Below are positions 35,952 to 45,699 of a DNA stretch of 64,000 bases, in pieces. Position numbers and translations under genes: made by a program. The notes beneath the pieces were generated by a model. That model searched no databases. It was not told the DNA's origin and saw nothing but the letters and a program-made list of their open reading frames with translations. The stretch's first letter is position 1; each line of letters begins with the position of its first letter. This DNA comes from Achatina immaculata (lineage: Eukaryota; Mollusca; Gastropoda; Stylommatophora; Achatinidae). Location of the stretch: NCBI GenBank assembly GCA_009760885.1, contig CM019701.1:34486697-34550696 (forward strand), written 5' to 3'.

Positions 35952-36084
35952 ACTAACTTTTATTCATAGTTGTTCTCCTGGACCTTTAAACACAACAGAT
36001 ACATCTTTGCTAGTGCCATATTGCTACGCTTAACATTCTCTTCAATCATCAAAGTACCTCTCCACTAAGTCCACCCCTTCTTAC
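33721..36084. other. No gene confirmed; simple repeats and weak exon candidates
   Basis: (GAT)n at about 34,331-34,355 and (GA)n at 35,914-35,949. An open plus-strand segment at about 34,128-34,323 reads LFHWLKVHDAEEELKILDKS and ends at TGA. A minus-strand segment at about 35,650-35,750 reads SIDNKFIDAEDVDDGYDDSR. A donor-like GACATTGGTAAGT is at about 35,540. None could be joined into a gene. Confidence 0.35.
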
Positions 36085-36485
36085 TTTTCAAACTTCCTCA
36101 CAGCATCACTCTGCAAACCCTCTTCCCCAATCATCTGTTTAAACTTCTCCCAGCTAGGTCAATATTGTATCACTCACTATCCCCTCCCCGGTTCCCCATC
36201 CACCACCCCCAATTACAACCCACCGACCACATGTCACAGGTCTCTATTTGAACAGTCTCCACGTTCTACTAAATCTATTCCTGACACACACCGCCGGACA
36301 AGCCACATCTTACAATTTACAGCTAAGTACTCTTTTAAAAAAATTTTTTAACAGTATTCATGTGAATCTATACTTTATCTCCTCTCTCTATTTCTTTGTC
36401 CTGTGTGTTTTTGTATGATTAAGGCTCACGCCGAAACGTCACAACTTTGTAATCGTTAAGTAATAAAGGTGCTCCTACTTTTTCC
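36085..36485 (+). repeat. Dispersed repeat family R2, copy 1
   Basis: Shares ordered blocks with 39,296-39,790 (minus) and more weakly with 63,640-64,000 (minus): TTACAGCTAA, TTCATGTGAATCTATA, TCTCTATTTCTTTGTC, ATGATTAAGG, then CGAAACGTCACAACTTTGTA and AATAAAGGTGCTCCTACTT. The AATAAAG near the end could be a polyadenylation signal. No protein frame is retained; it may be the 3' UTR of a retroelement. Confidence 0.65.
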
Positions 36486-36589
36486 TATTTTATGCATTCT
36501 AGTGCCATATTGGCAAGTTAGTATTCAGTAGATCACACGGAACGGAATACTATTTTACACACCCTCAAGACGTTCGTCGGATTTTTAAC

Positions 36590-36985
36590 TGTGGCAGTGA
36601 AAGGGATTGAAGAACAACCTGTGTGTTTGAAATTTTGTTGCAAACTTGGTAAAACTTGTCAGAGACAATTGCAAAATTGCAGTTGCTTTCTCAAGCATAC
36701 AAGGGAGGACTGTATCGCCCAGACGGAGTGGTTTAAGCAGTTTAAAGAGGGTAGAATGACGGTCGGTGAAGATCCCAGGCCTGGACGATCTTCCACATCA
36801 ACAGACGACGACCATGTTGAGAGAGTTCGTGCTGTGGTCCATGAAAATCGCTGGTTAACTGTTCGAGAAGTTGCTGCCACAGCACAGATTCTTCCCATCA
36901 AGTGTTGACTGAAAAACTTCAGATGCATCGCTTCTGTGCAAAATCTGTGCTGCGTTTGTTGACTTAACTGTAACTGTATAAAGGA
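36590..36985 (+). mobile_element. Mariner-type (Mos1/GVQW3-like) transposase N-terminal fragment
   Basis: Frame 36,591-36,908 encodes EEQPVCLKFCCKLGKTC, then EWFKQFKEGRMTVGEDPRPG, RSSTSTDDDHVERVRAVVHE and NRWLTVREVAATAQI. This is the HTH_48-type DNA-binding domain shared by mariner/Mos1 transposases and GVQW3-like host proteins. Just downstream, in another frame, HQVLTEKLQMHRFCAKSVLR continues the family pattern, so a frameshift breaks it. No DDD/E catalytic domain follows before the next element. It is a relic, not a domesticated gene on this evidence. Confidence 0.85.
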
Positions 36986-37142
36986 GCCTAGCTGTGTTGT
37001 TGGCCATGAGGAGCCCATACGTGTTCGGCCTTTGACATCAGGATATCCCTCAGTGCTTTTAGATGAATGATTCCAGTGTTGTGTTGGTTGTGCATTGCAC
37101 ATGATTTAGCATTTAGTTGGGATTTCAGTCCACTGCCCTTGG

Positions 37143-37740
37143 CTACATATAACTTAATGAGTCGTTCCTGCTAGGTGCTTTGGAGGAAATTACATTGGAC
37201 TGTTCCTCGAGCTGATTCTTTATGGATGTGTATAAGTACGATTTTTCTATTTTGATGAAGCTCTCCAGTTTTGCTCTTGGTGCTAGTTGGTCAGTCTTGT
37301 CGTTTCCATCGACTCCGGCATGACCCGAACAGTACATCCATGTGATGTTTTTGCTGTGCGATTTATCAATTATTTCTAGCCATTCATTTTTTATGGCTTT
37401 GTGTTCCACTTTTTTCAATAAGCTTTGAGAATCGGTGATGATGGTGATTCGGTACGTTTTGTTGTTGTTGTTGTTGTTTGTTGTTGTTTGTTTTGTTTGT
37501 TTGTTTGTTTGTTTTGTTTTGTTTTGTTTTGTTTTGGTTGTTTTTTTTTTTTGGGGGGGGGGGGTACCACTCATTTTAACTGTGTGATGGTCTCTATTTT
37601 CATCTGCATATTTGAGCACGTATTTGCATCTGGCCCGACCATGAGTGTGAGTGTTTTACCTCCTGGGTATGCTACAAACTCCCATCCTCTTCTAGTTCCC
37701 CTGGTCATAGATCCGTCTGCATAAAATGAGTACATCGTCA
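37143..37740 (-). mobile_element. Retroelement RNase H domain, split by simple repeats
   Basis: On the minus strand, YSFYADGSMTRGTRRGWEFV (about 37,740-37,620) is the first RNase H strand with its catalytic Asp. After a low-complexity insertion, ITIITDSQSLLKKVEHKA, WMYCSGHAGVDGNDKTDQLA follows, carrying the TDSQ Asp and the GHAGV.GN...D.LA block. Such domains occur at the C-terminus of I/Ingi/Loa-type non-LTR elements. The insert (about 37,445-37,570) consists of TTG, TTTG, GTTTT, T and G runs. No RT is attached. Confidence 0.8.
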
Positions 37741-37964
37741 GGAGTTGTGTGTTGATTAATATGTTCGTTCATTTAGCCTTGCGTTTACTGACTGACGATC
37801 ACACAGAGAACCTGTCTGAAGTGTGTCAGGAACTGCTTGAAGATGCAAATGGATATGCTTTGGAATGGAAGGGGGGGGGGTGTCTGAGCACCTATTGACA
37901 TGTGCAGAGCGCAATGATGATGATCCAAATCATAAACCATGGTAATTAAAACTTTCTTAATTCA

Positions 37965-39252
37965 TTCATTCATTCATTTGCATGTCCGTTGCAGAACTTT
38001 GCCTCCCTAACAGCATTCCTGTAGGCCTCTCTGTTGTGAGCAAGATGTCCTGCTGATGGTGCATCCATTTGCAGATCCTCAACGATGTCTTGCAGCTATC
38101 TTCGCCTTGGTCTTCTTCTCTTTCTTTTTCCCATAATGTATCCTTCCAAGACGGTCTTCTCTAGTTTATCATGACGTTTAATGTGTCCAAAATATTTAAG
38201 TTTTCTCTCTTGAATCCTCTTTATTAGCCATCTTTCTTTAATATTAAGTTCTTGTAGTATGGATATATTTGTTCTTTTTTGTATCCCTGATATTTGAATA
38301 ATTCTTCTGTAGCATTTATATTCAAAGGCATTTATGTGTTTCTCAGCTGTTTTGTTAAGTGTCCAGCTCTCACAGGCAAATGTTGCCATGGGAAAGATGC
38401 ATGCCCTTAAAAATCTTATTTTTGTACTTCTGTCTGTTCCTCTCCACAGAATCTTTAGCTGTTTTATTTTTTAAAGAGATATAGATGTCCTCCTTTTAAT
38501 TTCCCTCATTGTATCTCCATTATTAGTTAATAGTGATCCAGGATATTCAAAACTCTCTACTTCTTCCAGCTTTTCCTCATTGATACATATATCAGCTGCC
38601 TTATTTGTTTTGTTAGTTATCATCAATTTAGTTTTTTCTTCGCATTAAGATAGAGGTTTTGCTCTTCGCTGTTCTTACGGACTGACATAATTAGTTTTTC
38701 CATTCCTTTTTGTGTTGTGGACAGTAATATTGTGTCATCAGCATATCTAATCTCTGGTATTTCATAACCTCCAATTGTTATGGCATCGTAATATTCTTTG
38801 TCTACATCTTCTCTAACATTCCTCATTATATTTCCAGTATACAAGTTAAATAAGTAAGGTGACAATCTACACCCCTGACGGACCCCTTGTTTTTATATCA
38901 AACCAAGTTGTTGTTTCACCATTTATTCTTAGTGCTGGTTCTTGGTCTAGATACACCAGTGATGTATGACATGTGTTGGAAATCCCTTTTTTCCATTAAT
39001 TCCCAAAGTTTCTGGTATTGTACACAATGAAATACCTTTGAATAGTCTATAAAGGATAAATATAGATTCACATTAAACTCTCTGCATTTCTCTATTATTA
39101 ATCTTTTATTGAATATATGATCTCTTGATCCTCTTCCTTGCCTGAAACCAGCTTGGACCATATTGATTTCTTCTATTTTCTTCCGAGGTCTACCAGTTAT
39201 GATTTTTAACAGAATTTTACTGGCATGACTAATCAGGGCAACAGTTCTGTAA

Positions 39253-39258
<6 letters not shown>
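37965..39258 (-). mobile_element. Family B retrotransposon, 5' truncated RT plus C-terminus
   Basis: Minus-strand blocks in order: VALISHASKILLKIITGRPR, QAGFRQGRGSRDHI, LYLSFIDYSK (motif A Asp), MSPYLFNLYTGNIMRN, IRYADDTILLSTTQK (motif C YADD intact), then FACESWTLNKTAEK and YFGHIKRHDKLEKT with the KRKRRRPRRR end. Frames are broken between these blocks. The upstream edge falls at the start of the RT and abuts a (GT)(TA) microsatellite. The 3' end is ATGCAAATGAATGAATGA, giving an ATGA-type tail. Confidence 0.9.
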
Positions 39259-39295
<37 letters not shown>

Positions 39296-39297
<2 letters not shown>

Positions 39298-39790
39298 CCG
39301 GTTTCGGGGTTTGTATGTTGGATCATATAAAAACTATTTAAGAAAACAAGTAGGAACAGCTTTATTAATTAACGAGCATACAATTGTGAAGTTTCGGTTT
39401 GCACCTTAATCATGCAAAAATACATATGACGAAGAGATAGAGAAAGTAGATAAAATATAAATTCACATGAACGCTATGCAACAAATAGGAATAGAAAAAT
39501 AGAATAAATGGAGCATTTAGCTGTAATTTCTGAGAAGCTGCGTCCAGGTGTTCGTGTGGTATAGAGTGTTGAGGATGTTTAAATGGAGACTTGCGATATG
39601 TAATAGAGAAGGGGTGGGAACCGCGGAAAGGAGAGACAGAGTAATACAGAGGCAATCTAGCCGAGAGAATGTGAAATAGGTGAATATGGTTGAGGTAAAG
39701 GGTTTGTAACATGATACAGTGAGGAGGTTCTGAACTATGCATTACAGGTGTCGAAAGAGTAGAACTTAGAGCAGGGGGAATTTGACTGTG
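39296..39790 (-). repeat. Dispersed repeat family R2, copy 2
   Basis: The reverse complement aligns along its length with 36,085-36,485 (CTGTAATTT-side blocks, TTCATGTGAATTTATATTTT, TCTCTATCTCTTCGTC, GCATGATTAAGG, CCGAAACTTCACAATTGTA, then TTAATAAAGCTGTTCCTACTT). The 110-codon frame on this strand is not conserved in the other copy. Confidence 0.65.
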
Positions 39791-40524
39791 AAAGAGAGGA
39801 ATATTAGATGTAGCTGAATTTCGAGTTCAAGCAATATGGTTCCAGCGTCCCATATTCCTAAATGTAGCGGTTCTCAAACGCTAGGCGGTTTCTGTCATTT
39901 GAGTGACACTGATGGCCGTTACCTGAAAATCAGATTTGCCTCTGCGGTTGGGGCCATTAAAATGATTAGGATTAATTTAGAAGCAGCTAGTTTCTGCATC
40001 CGGTTACCTAAGCTGAGACCGGTCTCTCTAAAGTAAGTTATCCTATACTTTTTATATACATAGTTTTATATACTTACACTAATTATTCACTTAGTCATGT
40101 AATGCATCTTAATCTGTCATATGTGACAAGTGTTAGACATGGGAGGCTAAAAGTTATTTACAATTTTAGTTTTTTCACAGATTATTCCCTACCCGGCAAG
40201 GAGCCATTTCATAGAATGTATAAACATAGCCTTATCTTGGGTGTGTGGAGAAAAAGCTGATGGTCCACGATCATTGTTTTGGACATGCCCGACTTTCGTG
40301 TACTTGCATTCTGTGATATGTGTTTCTAGCACACGGCGTGGAATGTGTCCCGACAACAAGTGAAGATTTAAGTGAGAGAGGAACCAGTTTTCTTACTCTG
40401 TATTAATATGATTTTCAGTCCAGATGTGTCGAAGATGGTCGCCTCACGCAGTTGATCTACAGTAACGGGTTCCTGGTGATGTTAATAAACACAGATATAA
40501 ATATATCTATCATCCATCCATCCA
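39791..40524. other. No gene seen; hAT-like solo end
   Basis: AGCGGTTCTCAAACGCTAGG at about 39,867 resembles a hAT terminal repeat, but no partner was found. Otherwise nothing recognised. Confidence 0.45.
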
Positions 40525-40722
40525 TTCAGTGGTTCTCAACTTGTGATCATGCGAGACTAGATTTTTAATTTTTATAAATGTGTGTGTGTGTGAGGGGGGG
40601 GGGTGTTTAATAATTTAGTACAAAATGGCGGAACATTGTTGGGATAGAAAAGGGGAGGGGTACGTCGAATATCATTGATTTTAGGACGCCCTCGCTGTGA
40701 AAAACGTTTGAGAATCACTGGA
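40525..40722. mobile_element. hAT-like MITE
   Basis: Begins CAGTGGTTCTCAACTTGTG and ends GTTTGAGAATCACTG, imperfect inverted repeats with the CAG.GGTTCTCAA pattern of hAT elements, about 198 bp apart. The interior is non-coding with a GT run and a G-run. An 8-bp target-site duplication is not visible, so the copy is old or the ends are slightly misplaced. Confidence 0.6.
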
Positions 40723-41065
40723 ATAAGCAATTACCGTTCTGTTCGTTTTGTGCAGTCGTACAATACAGCATCGGCACTAAAATAATAATAATAATGATGG
40801 AAAATGGACATGTGCAATAACAAGAAAAAATAGTAGAAATAATTACATTGCAAAGCGAATAAAGAAAAAATGAATACAAAACTGACAAACAGAAAGATAT
40901 AGAAAAAAAACATTAGACTAGGGGTTCTTCTTTGGGAGTCTTGGAACCAAATGATGGGTGCATTGGAACCAGATAATGAGTGTGTGGGAACTAAATAATG
41001 GGTGCATTAAACGAAATTAATGGGGGAACATGATTAATTGTCTGAACAGTATTTTCTAAGTGTCT
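40723..41065. other. Short 3-copy tandem repeat, no gene
   Basis: Three units of about 33 bp (TTGGAACCAAATGATGGGTG-like) lie at about 40,940-41,010. Confidence 0.6.
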
Positions 41066-42730
41066 TTCTTATCTTATATCTTATATCCTTCCCGTGCCGT
41101 TAAACGTCACATAGGGCTCGCAAAGTAGTTCGCCAATTTTTCTTCGGCGAGTCTTTCAACCTCATCAAAGGATTTTATGCCTGTTAATTTGGCCTCTCTT
41201 AATAATGTCCTCTTCAGAGTTTCATGCGGTCTGCCTCTTTTTCTTCGGCCTGTTGTGTTCCACTTGATAGCTTGTTTTGGGATTCTCTGATCATTTCTTC
41301 TCATGAAGTGACCAACATATGTCCATCTCCTTTTCCTGATCACCTATGAGACTGGTTGTTGTTCAGTCATCTGTGTTATCTCTGCATTGTTCTTGAATTC
41401 ATTCCACTTGATGCCGAGTATTTTCCTTAGGCATTTGTTTTCAAAAGAGTCTAATTTCTTTTCTATTTCTTTAGTTGTTTTCCAGCTTTCGCATGCATAA
41501 ATGAGGGTGGATATTACATTTGAATTGAATAGTCTTAACTTGATTTTTGTGCTTATAACTTTTGAATTCCATATGTTCTCAAGATTCTTGAAGATTGATG
41601 CTGCTTTTGTAATTCTGATCCTAACTTCCTTTCTAGTGTCGCCATCCTGGTCTATGTAGCTGCCAAGGTATGCAAATTGATTGACTTCTTCAATATCTGT
41701 CCCTTCTATGTGTATTTTTCCATTTTGATTGAGAGGAATTTTCATTATTTTTGTTTTGTCCTTGTTAATTTCAAGTCCTGTTTTGCTAGCCAGTGAAGAC
41801 AGGCTATCTGTTTTTTCTTGCATGAAATTCACATTATTACTGATAAGAGTTATGTCATCAGCAAAATCAAGATCTTCTAGTTTGGTCCCATGTACCCAGT
41901 CAATACCTGTGTTGCCTGTGCAGCATTTTTTCATTATGAAGTCTATTGTAATCCCAAAAAGTAAAGGAGATAGTATACATCCTTGTTTCACACCTGTTTC
42001 AATCTGGAACCATTCACTCATACCTTCTTCTGTCTTGACTGCACAAACATATCCATTGTAGAAGTCCTTAATGATGTTGACAATTTTAGATGGTATTCCA
42101 TATATACTTAAAATTCTCCATAATGAATCTCTGTGTATGCTATCAAATGCCTTTTTAAAATCTATGAAGTTCAGTATTAATGGTTTCTGCTTTTCAATAT
42201 GTTCTTCAAGTATTATTCTGAGAGTAAAGATCTGGTCGAGACAGCTTCTCCCTTTTCGAAATCCTGCTTGTTCTTCTCTCATTGCTGTATCCACTATATC
42301 TTTGAGTCTATTCAAAATGACCTTGCAAAATACTTTTGACACAACTGATATTAAGGTTACTCCTCTCCAGTTGTTGCAGTCACTAAGGTTGCCTTTTTTC
42401 GGTATTTTAACAATGATTCCTTTCTTCCAATTAGAAGGGACCTTTCTTCTTTCCAAATCTTGTTAAACATTCTCTGTAGTTGTCTCATGTTGTCACTAGT
42501 GATAGCTTTTAGCATTTCGGCTGTTATTTCATCTTCACCTGCAGCTTTGTTGTTAGCCATTAAATTCACTGCTGTTTCAATTTCATGGAATTTAATTTCA
42601 TCTAGGTTGACATTTATTTGTGGGGCTGGTAAGTCAGTTTCAAGGTTTAACAATTCTTTTGGGTGTGGTCGATTGAGTATTTCTTGGAAGTGTTCAGCCC
42701 ATCTTTGCTTTTGGTCTTTATTTGATGTTA
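41066..42730 (-). mobile_element. Family A non-LTR retrotransposon, best copy
   Basis: Reads on the minus strand from KDQKQRWAEHFQEILNRPHP near 42,730 (linker before the RT) through the whole RT and C-terminal region to GTTTAACGGCACGGGAAGGA and a tail of ATATAAGAT repeats. No endonuclease domain is present, so it is 5' truncated. Only about two breaks disrupt the protein: a frameshift near 42,420 and a stop after QQPVS at about 41,344. The GRPHETLKRTLLREAKL end follows in the 78-codon frame. The RT resembles RTE/Nimb-type proteins; the clade is undecided. Confidence 0.92.
41344..42456 (-). pseudogene. Family A reverse transcriptase, 370-codon frame
   Basis: Copies element RNA into DNA at the insertion site in intact relatives. 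Here residues 12-35 give the fingers (KKGIIVKIPKKG, NNWRGVTLI), 64-77 QAGFRKGRSCLDQI, motif A FIDFKKAFD at about 97-105, motif B GVKQGCILSP at about 155-164 and motif C FADD at about 198-201. FAYLGSYIDQDGDTRKE follows in the thumb and NKCLRKILGIKWNEF near the end. Catalytic Asp residues are all present. The frame lacks the endonuclease and the final RGRP domain, which are missing or in another frame. Antisense frames of 110-131 codons across it are shadows. Confidence 0.9.
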
Positions 42731-43423
42731 ATGTAAACTGTCTTTACATTAGACTTTTCTTAACACGGTTCTGTTCCGAGCTGTCCATTAGCAAACTCAT
42801 AAGCGTAAAATAATTAAGAACCCGTGCATTAGATTTTTAACTAAAATTTAATGTTTAAAAATACTGTGTTTGTTAACAATTTTGACCAAAACAAAAACAA
42901 AACAAAACAGAAAAGAAAAAAAATATACAAGTATTTGATGCTTAATGTAAACTAAAAGTTGCATTCAAAAATTTTACAACCATTGTGGGTATCTCGCGTG
43001 GTTTAGACCACTGAACGTGAACCATCGAGCCCATTTCTAAACCGCGACTAAACAGATCGTAATGTTCGTGAATGGCTGAAATGATAAAAGCAAGTTTGTT
43101 TTCTTTATTAAATTCATGAAGTTTTCGAAATAATGGCTCAGTAAACATGATGTAAATCTACATGCATTTCTTTTCACTTTATTGTGACAGTGAGTCCTTG
43201 CTAGGTTTACTTCGTGCCTACGTTGCGTGTTGTGTAGCACGACCCACGTTCAAAAAGAGACTGTAACAGACGATTATTATAATTTCTATTATTACTGTAC
43301 TACCAGACGGAACTTCAGTTCTTCTCCTACTTACAGCACTGTCTTCCATTATGGGCTGTTGAAAGATAAACACAGAGACGGATAAAAAGATTAAATAAAT
43401 TGAAAGATAAACAAATCTTATCT
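42731..43423. other. No gene seen
   Basis: AT-rich gap between two family A copies. The two overlapping minus-strand frames of 67-68 codons are unrecognised. Confidence 0.5.
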
Positions 43424-44885
43424 TATATCTTATATCCTTCTCGTGCCGTTAAACGTCACATAGAGCTGACAAAGTAGTTCGCCAATTTTTCCTGTCTTCG
43501 CCGAGTCTTTCAACTTCATCAATAGATTTTATGCCTATTAATTTGGCCTCTCTTAACAATGTCCTCTTCAGAGTTTCACGCGGTCTGCCTCTTTTTCTTT
43601 GGCCTGTTGTGTTCCATTTTATAGCTTGTTTTAGGATTCTCTAACTGTTTCTTCTCATCACGTCACTAACATATGTCCATCTCCTTTTCCTGATCACCCA
43701 TGAGACTGGTTGTTGTTCAGTCATCTGTCTTATCTCTACATTTTCTTGACTTCGTTCCACTTGATTGCGAGTATTTTCCTTAGGCATTTGTTTTCAAAAG
43801 AGTCTAATTTCTTGTCTCTTTCTTTAGTTATTTTCCAGCTTTCACATGCATAAATGAGGGTGGATATTACATTTAAATTGAATAGTCTTAACTTGATTTT
43901 TGTGCTTATAACTTTTGAACGGCAGATGTTCTCAAGATTCTTGAAGACTGATGCTGCTTTTGTAATTCTAATTCTAACTTCCTTTCTGGTGTCACCATCC
44001 TGGTCTATGTAGCTGCCAAGGTATGCAAATTGATTGACTTCTTCAATATCTGTCCCTTCTGTGTGAATTTTTCCATTTTAATTAATGAGAATTTTCATTA
44101 TTTTTGTTTTGTCCTTGTTAATTTCAAGTCCTGTTTTGCTAGCCAGTGAAGACAGACTGTCTGTTTTTTTCTTGCATGGAATTCACATTGTTACTGATAA
44201 GAGTTATGTCATCAGCAAAATCAAGATCTTCTAGTTGGGTCTCATGTACCCAGTCAATATCTGTGTTACCTGTGCAGCATTTTTTCATTATGAAGTCTAT
44301 TGTAATTCCAAAAAACAAAGGAGACAATATACATCCTTGTTTCACACCTGTTTCAATCTGGAACCATTCACTCATACCTTCTTCTGTCTTGACTGCACAA
44401 ACATATCCATTGTAGAAGTCCTTAATGATGTTGACAGTTTTAGATGGTATTCCATATAGAGTTAAAATTCTCCACATTGAATTTCTGTGTATGCTATCAA
44501 ATGCCTTTTTAAAGTCTATGAAGTTCAGTATTAATGGTTTCTGCTTTTCAATATGTTCTTCAAGTATTATTCTGAGAGTAAAGATCTGGTCGAGACAGCT
44601 TCTCCCTTTTCGAAATCCTGCTTGTTCTTCTCTCATTGCTGTATCCACTATATCTTTAAGTCTATTCAAAATGACTTTGCAAAATACTTTTATCACAGTT
44701 CATATTAAGGTTACTCCTCTCCAATTGTTACAGTCACTAAGGGTGCCTTTTTTTTTGTGGTATTTTAACAATGATTCCTTTTTTCCATTTGGAATGGACC
44801 TTTTCTTCTTTTCAAATCTTATTAAACATTCTCTGTAGTTGTCTCATGTTGTCACTATTGATAGCTTTTAACATTTCGGGTGCTA
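43424..44885 (-). mobile_element. Family A retrotransposon, second long copy
   Basis: Parallel to the copy at 41,066 and in the same orientation. The tail ATATAAGATATAAGAT is at 43,424, with the C-terminus decayed. The RT is open for 185 codons (44,696-44,139), containing QAGFRKGRSCLDQI, FIDFKKAFDSI, GVKQGCILSP and FADDIT. Several frameshifts separate it from the thumb. The 5' edge stops in the linker (ITSDNMRQLQ-like) and joins family B sequence at about 44,885. Confidence 0.92.
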
Positions 44886-45228
44886 TTTCAAATGTGTCCA
44901 AAATATTTAAGTTTTCTCTGTTTAATTCTCTTTACTAGCCAGCCTTCTTCGATATTAAGTTTTATAGTATGGATATATTTGTTCTTTTTTGTGTCCATGA
45001 TATTTGAAGAACTCTTCTGTAGCATTTACATTCAAGGGCATTTATGTCTTTTTCAGCTGTTTTGTTAAGTGTCCAGGTCTCATAGGCATATGTTGCCATG
45101 GGAAAGATGTATGCCATTAAAAAGTTTATTTTTGTAGTTCTGTCTGTTCCTCTCCACAGATTCTTTAGTTGTTTTACTTTCTGAAGAGCTATAGGCGTCC
45201 TCCTTTTAATTTCCCTCATACTGGAAAA
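44886..45228 (-). mobile_element. Family B fragment abutting family A
   Basis: The minus strand encodes MREIKRRTPIALQKVKQLKN, WRGTDRTTKINFLMAYIF, ATYAYETWTLNKTAEKDINA and LQISWTQKRTNISIL. It lacks both the RT core and the KRGRP end. The missing 3' end suggests loss by deletion or recombination with the adjacent A copy. Confidence 0.9.
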
Positions 45229-45267
45229 CTAGATTTATAATATAATTACTTTTGTGAACTTGGAGTT

Positions 45268-45273
45268 TTTATT
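45268..45273 (-). promoter_or_regulatory. AATAAA polyadenylation signal
   Basis: AATAAA on the minus strand lies about 380 bases downstream of the stop codon of the minus-strand gene, before the retroelement at 45,228. It gives that gene a plausible 3' UTR. Confidence 0.45.
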
Positions 45274-45651
45274 TGGGAATGAAGTAATTAATTTCTGCAA
45301 ATTTTCCTGTTAGTTCACTTTGTATTTTGTTGCTGTTGTGTGAAGGATCTCTGTCTGTTTACTACATTTACCTTCATAGTACTCTAATTAAATTAATGTC
45401 CTGGCCTGACAAATTAACACAATGTTCACTTAAATATCGTGTTTAAATAGTTTTATGAAACCTTCTCTTTGTCTGTGACAGAAGTCTTGTTCATAATTTA
45501 CCTTGACGAACAGTTTCTCCGTCTTTAAGGTCACAATAACTCACCAAACCAAATATAAAAGTACTAATTTTTGTCGTAATTCTTTGTACAGACCACTTCA
45601 AAACTTTAAATCTTCTTATAGAGAATTCAGCAGAATCTCACTCCATTGTAC

Positions 45652-45693
45652 TTAGTCCCGTAGTATGAAGACCGTGGACTTGACAGAGGCAGT
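45652..45693 (-). CDS. Putative terminal coding exon of the minus-strand membrane-protein gene
   Basis: After acceptor TTTAGTTATGTCAG the minus strand reads ACTGCCTCTGTCAAG to a TAA at 45,652-45,654, giving TASVKSTVFILRD. The phase (0) matches the end of the exon at 47,397, and an AATAAA follows at 45,268. It is short, so it rests on phase, the acceptor and the 3' signal rather than on homology. An alternative last exon elsewhere in 45,700-47,390 cannot be excluded. Confidence 0.45.
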   Translation of the reverse strand, partial: TASVKSTVFILRD

Positions 45694-45699
45694 CTGACA

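Noticed and set aside
37143..37619. 158-codon protein with a Lys/Gln/Thr/Asn-rich N-terminus
   Set aside because: The N-terminal part is a translated microsatellite joined to a retroelement RNase H half-domain.
41729..42466. Plus-strand frames of 110 and 131 codons
   Set aside because: Antisense shadows of the family A reverse transcriptase. The same applies at 44,146-44,838, 38,0xx and 52,491-52,790.
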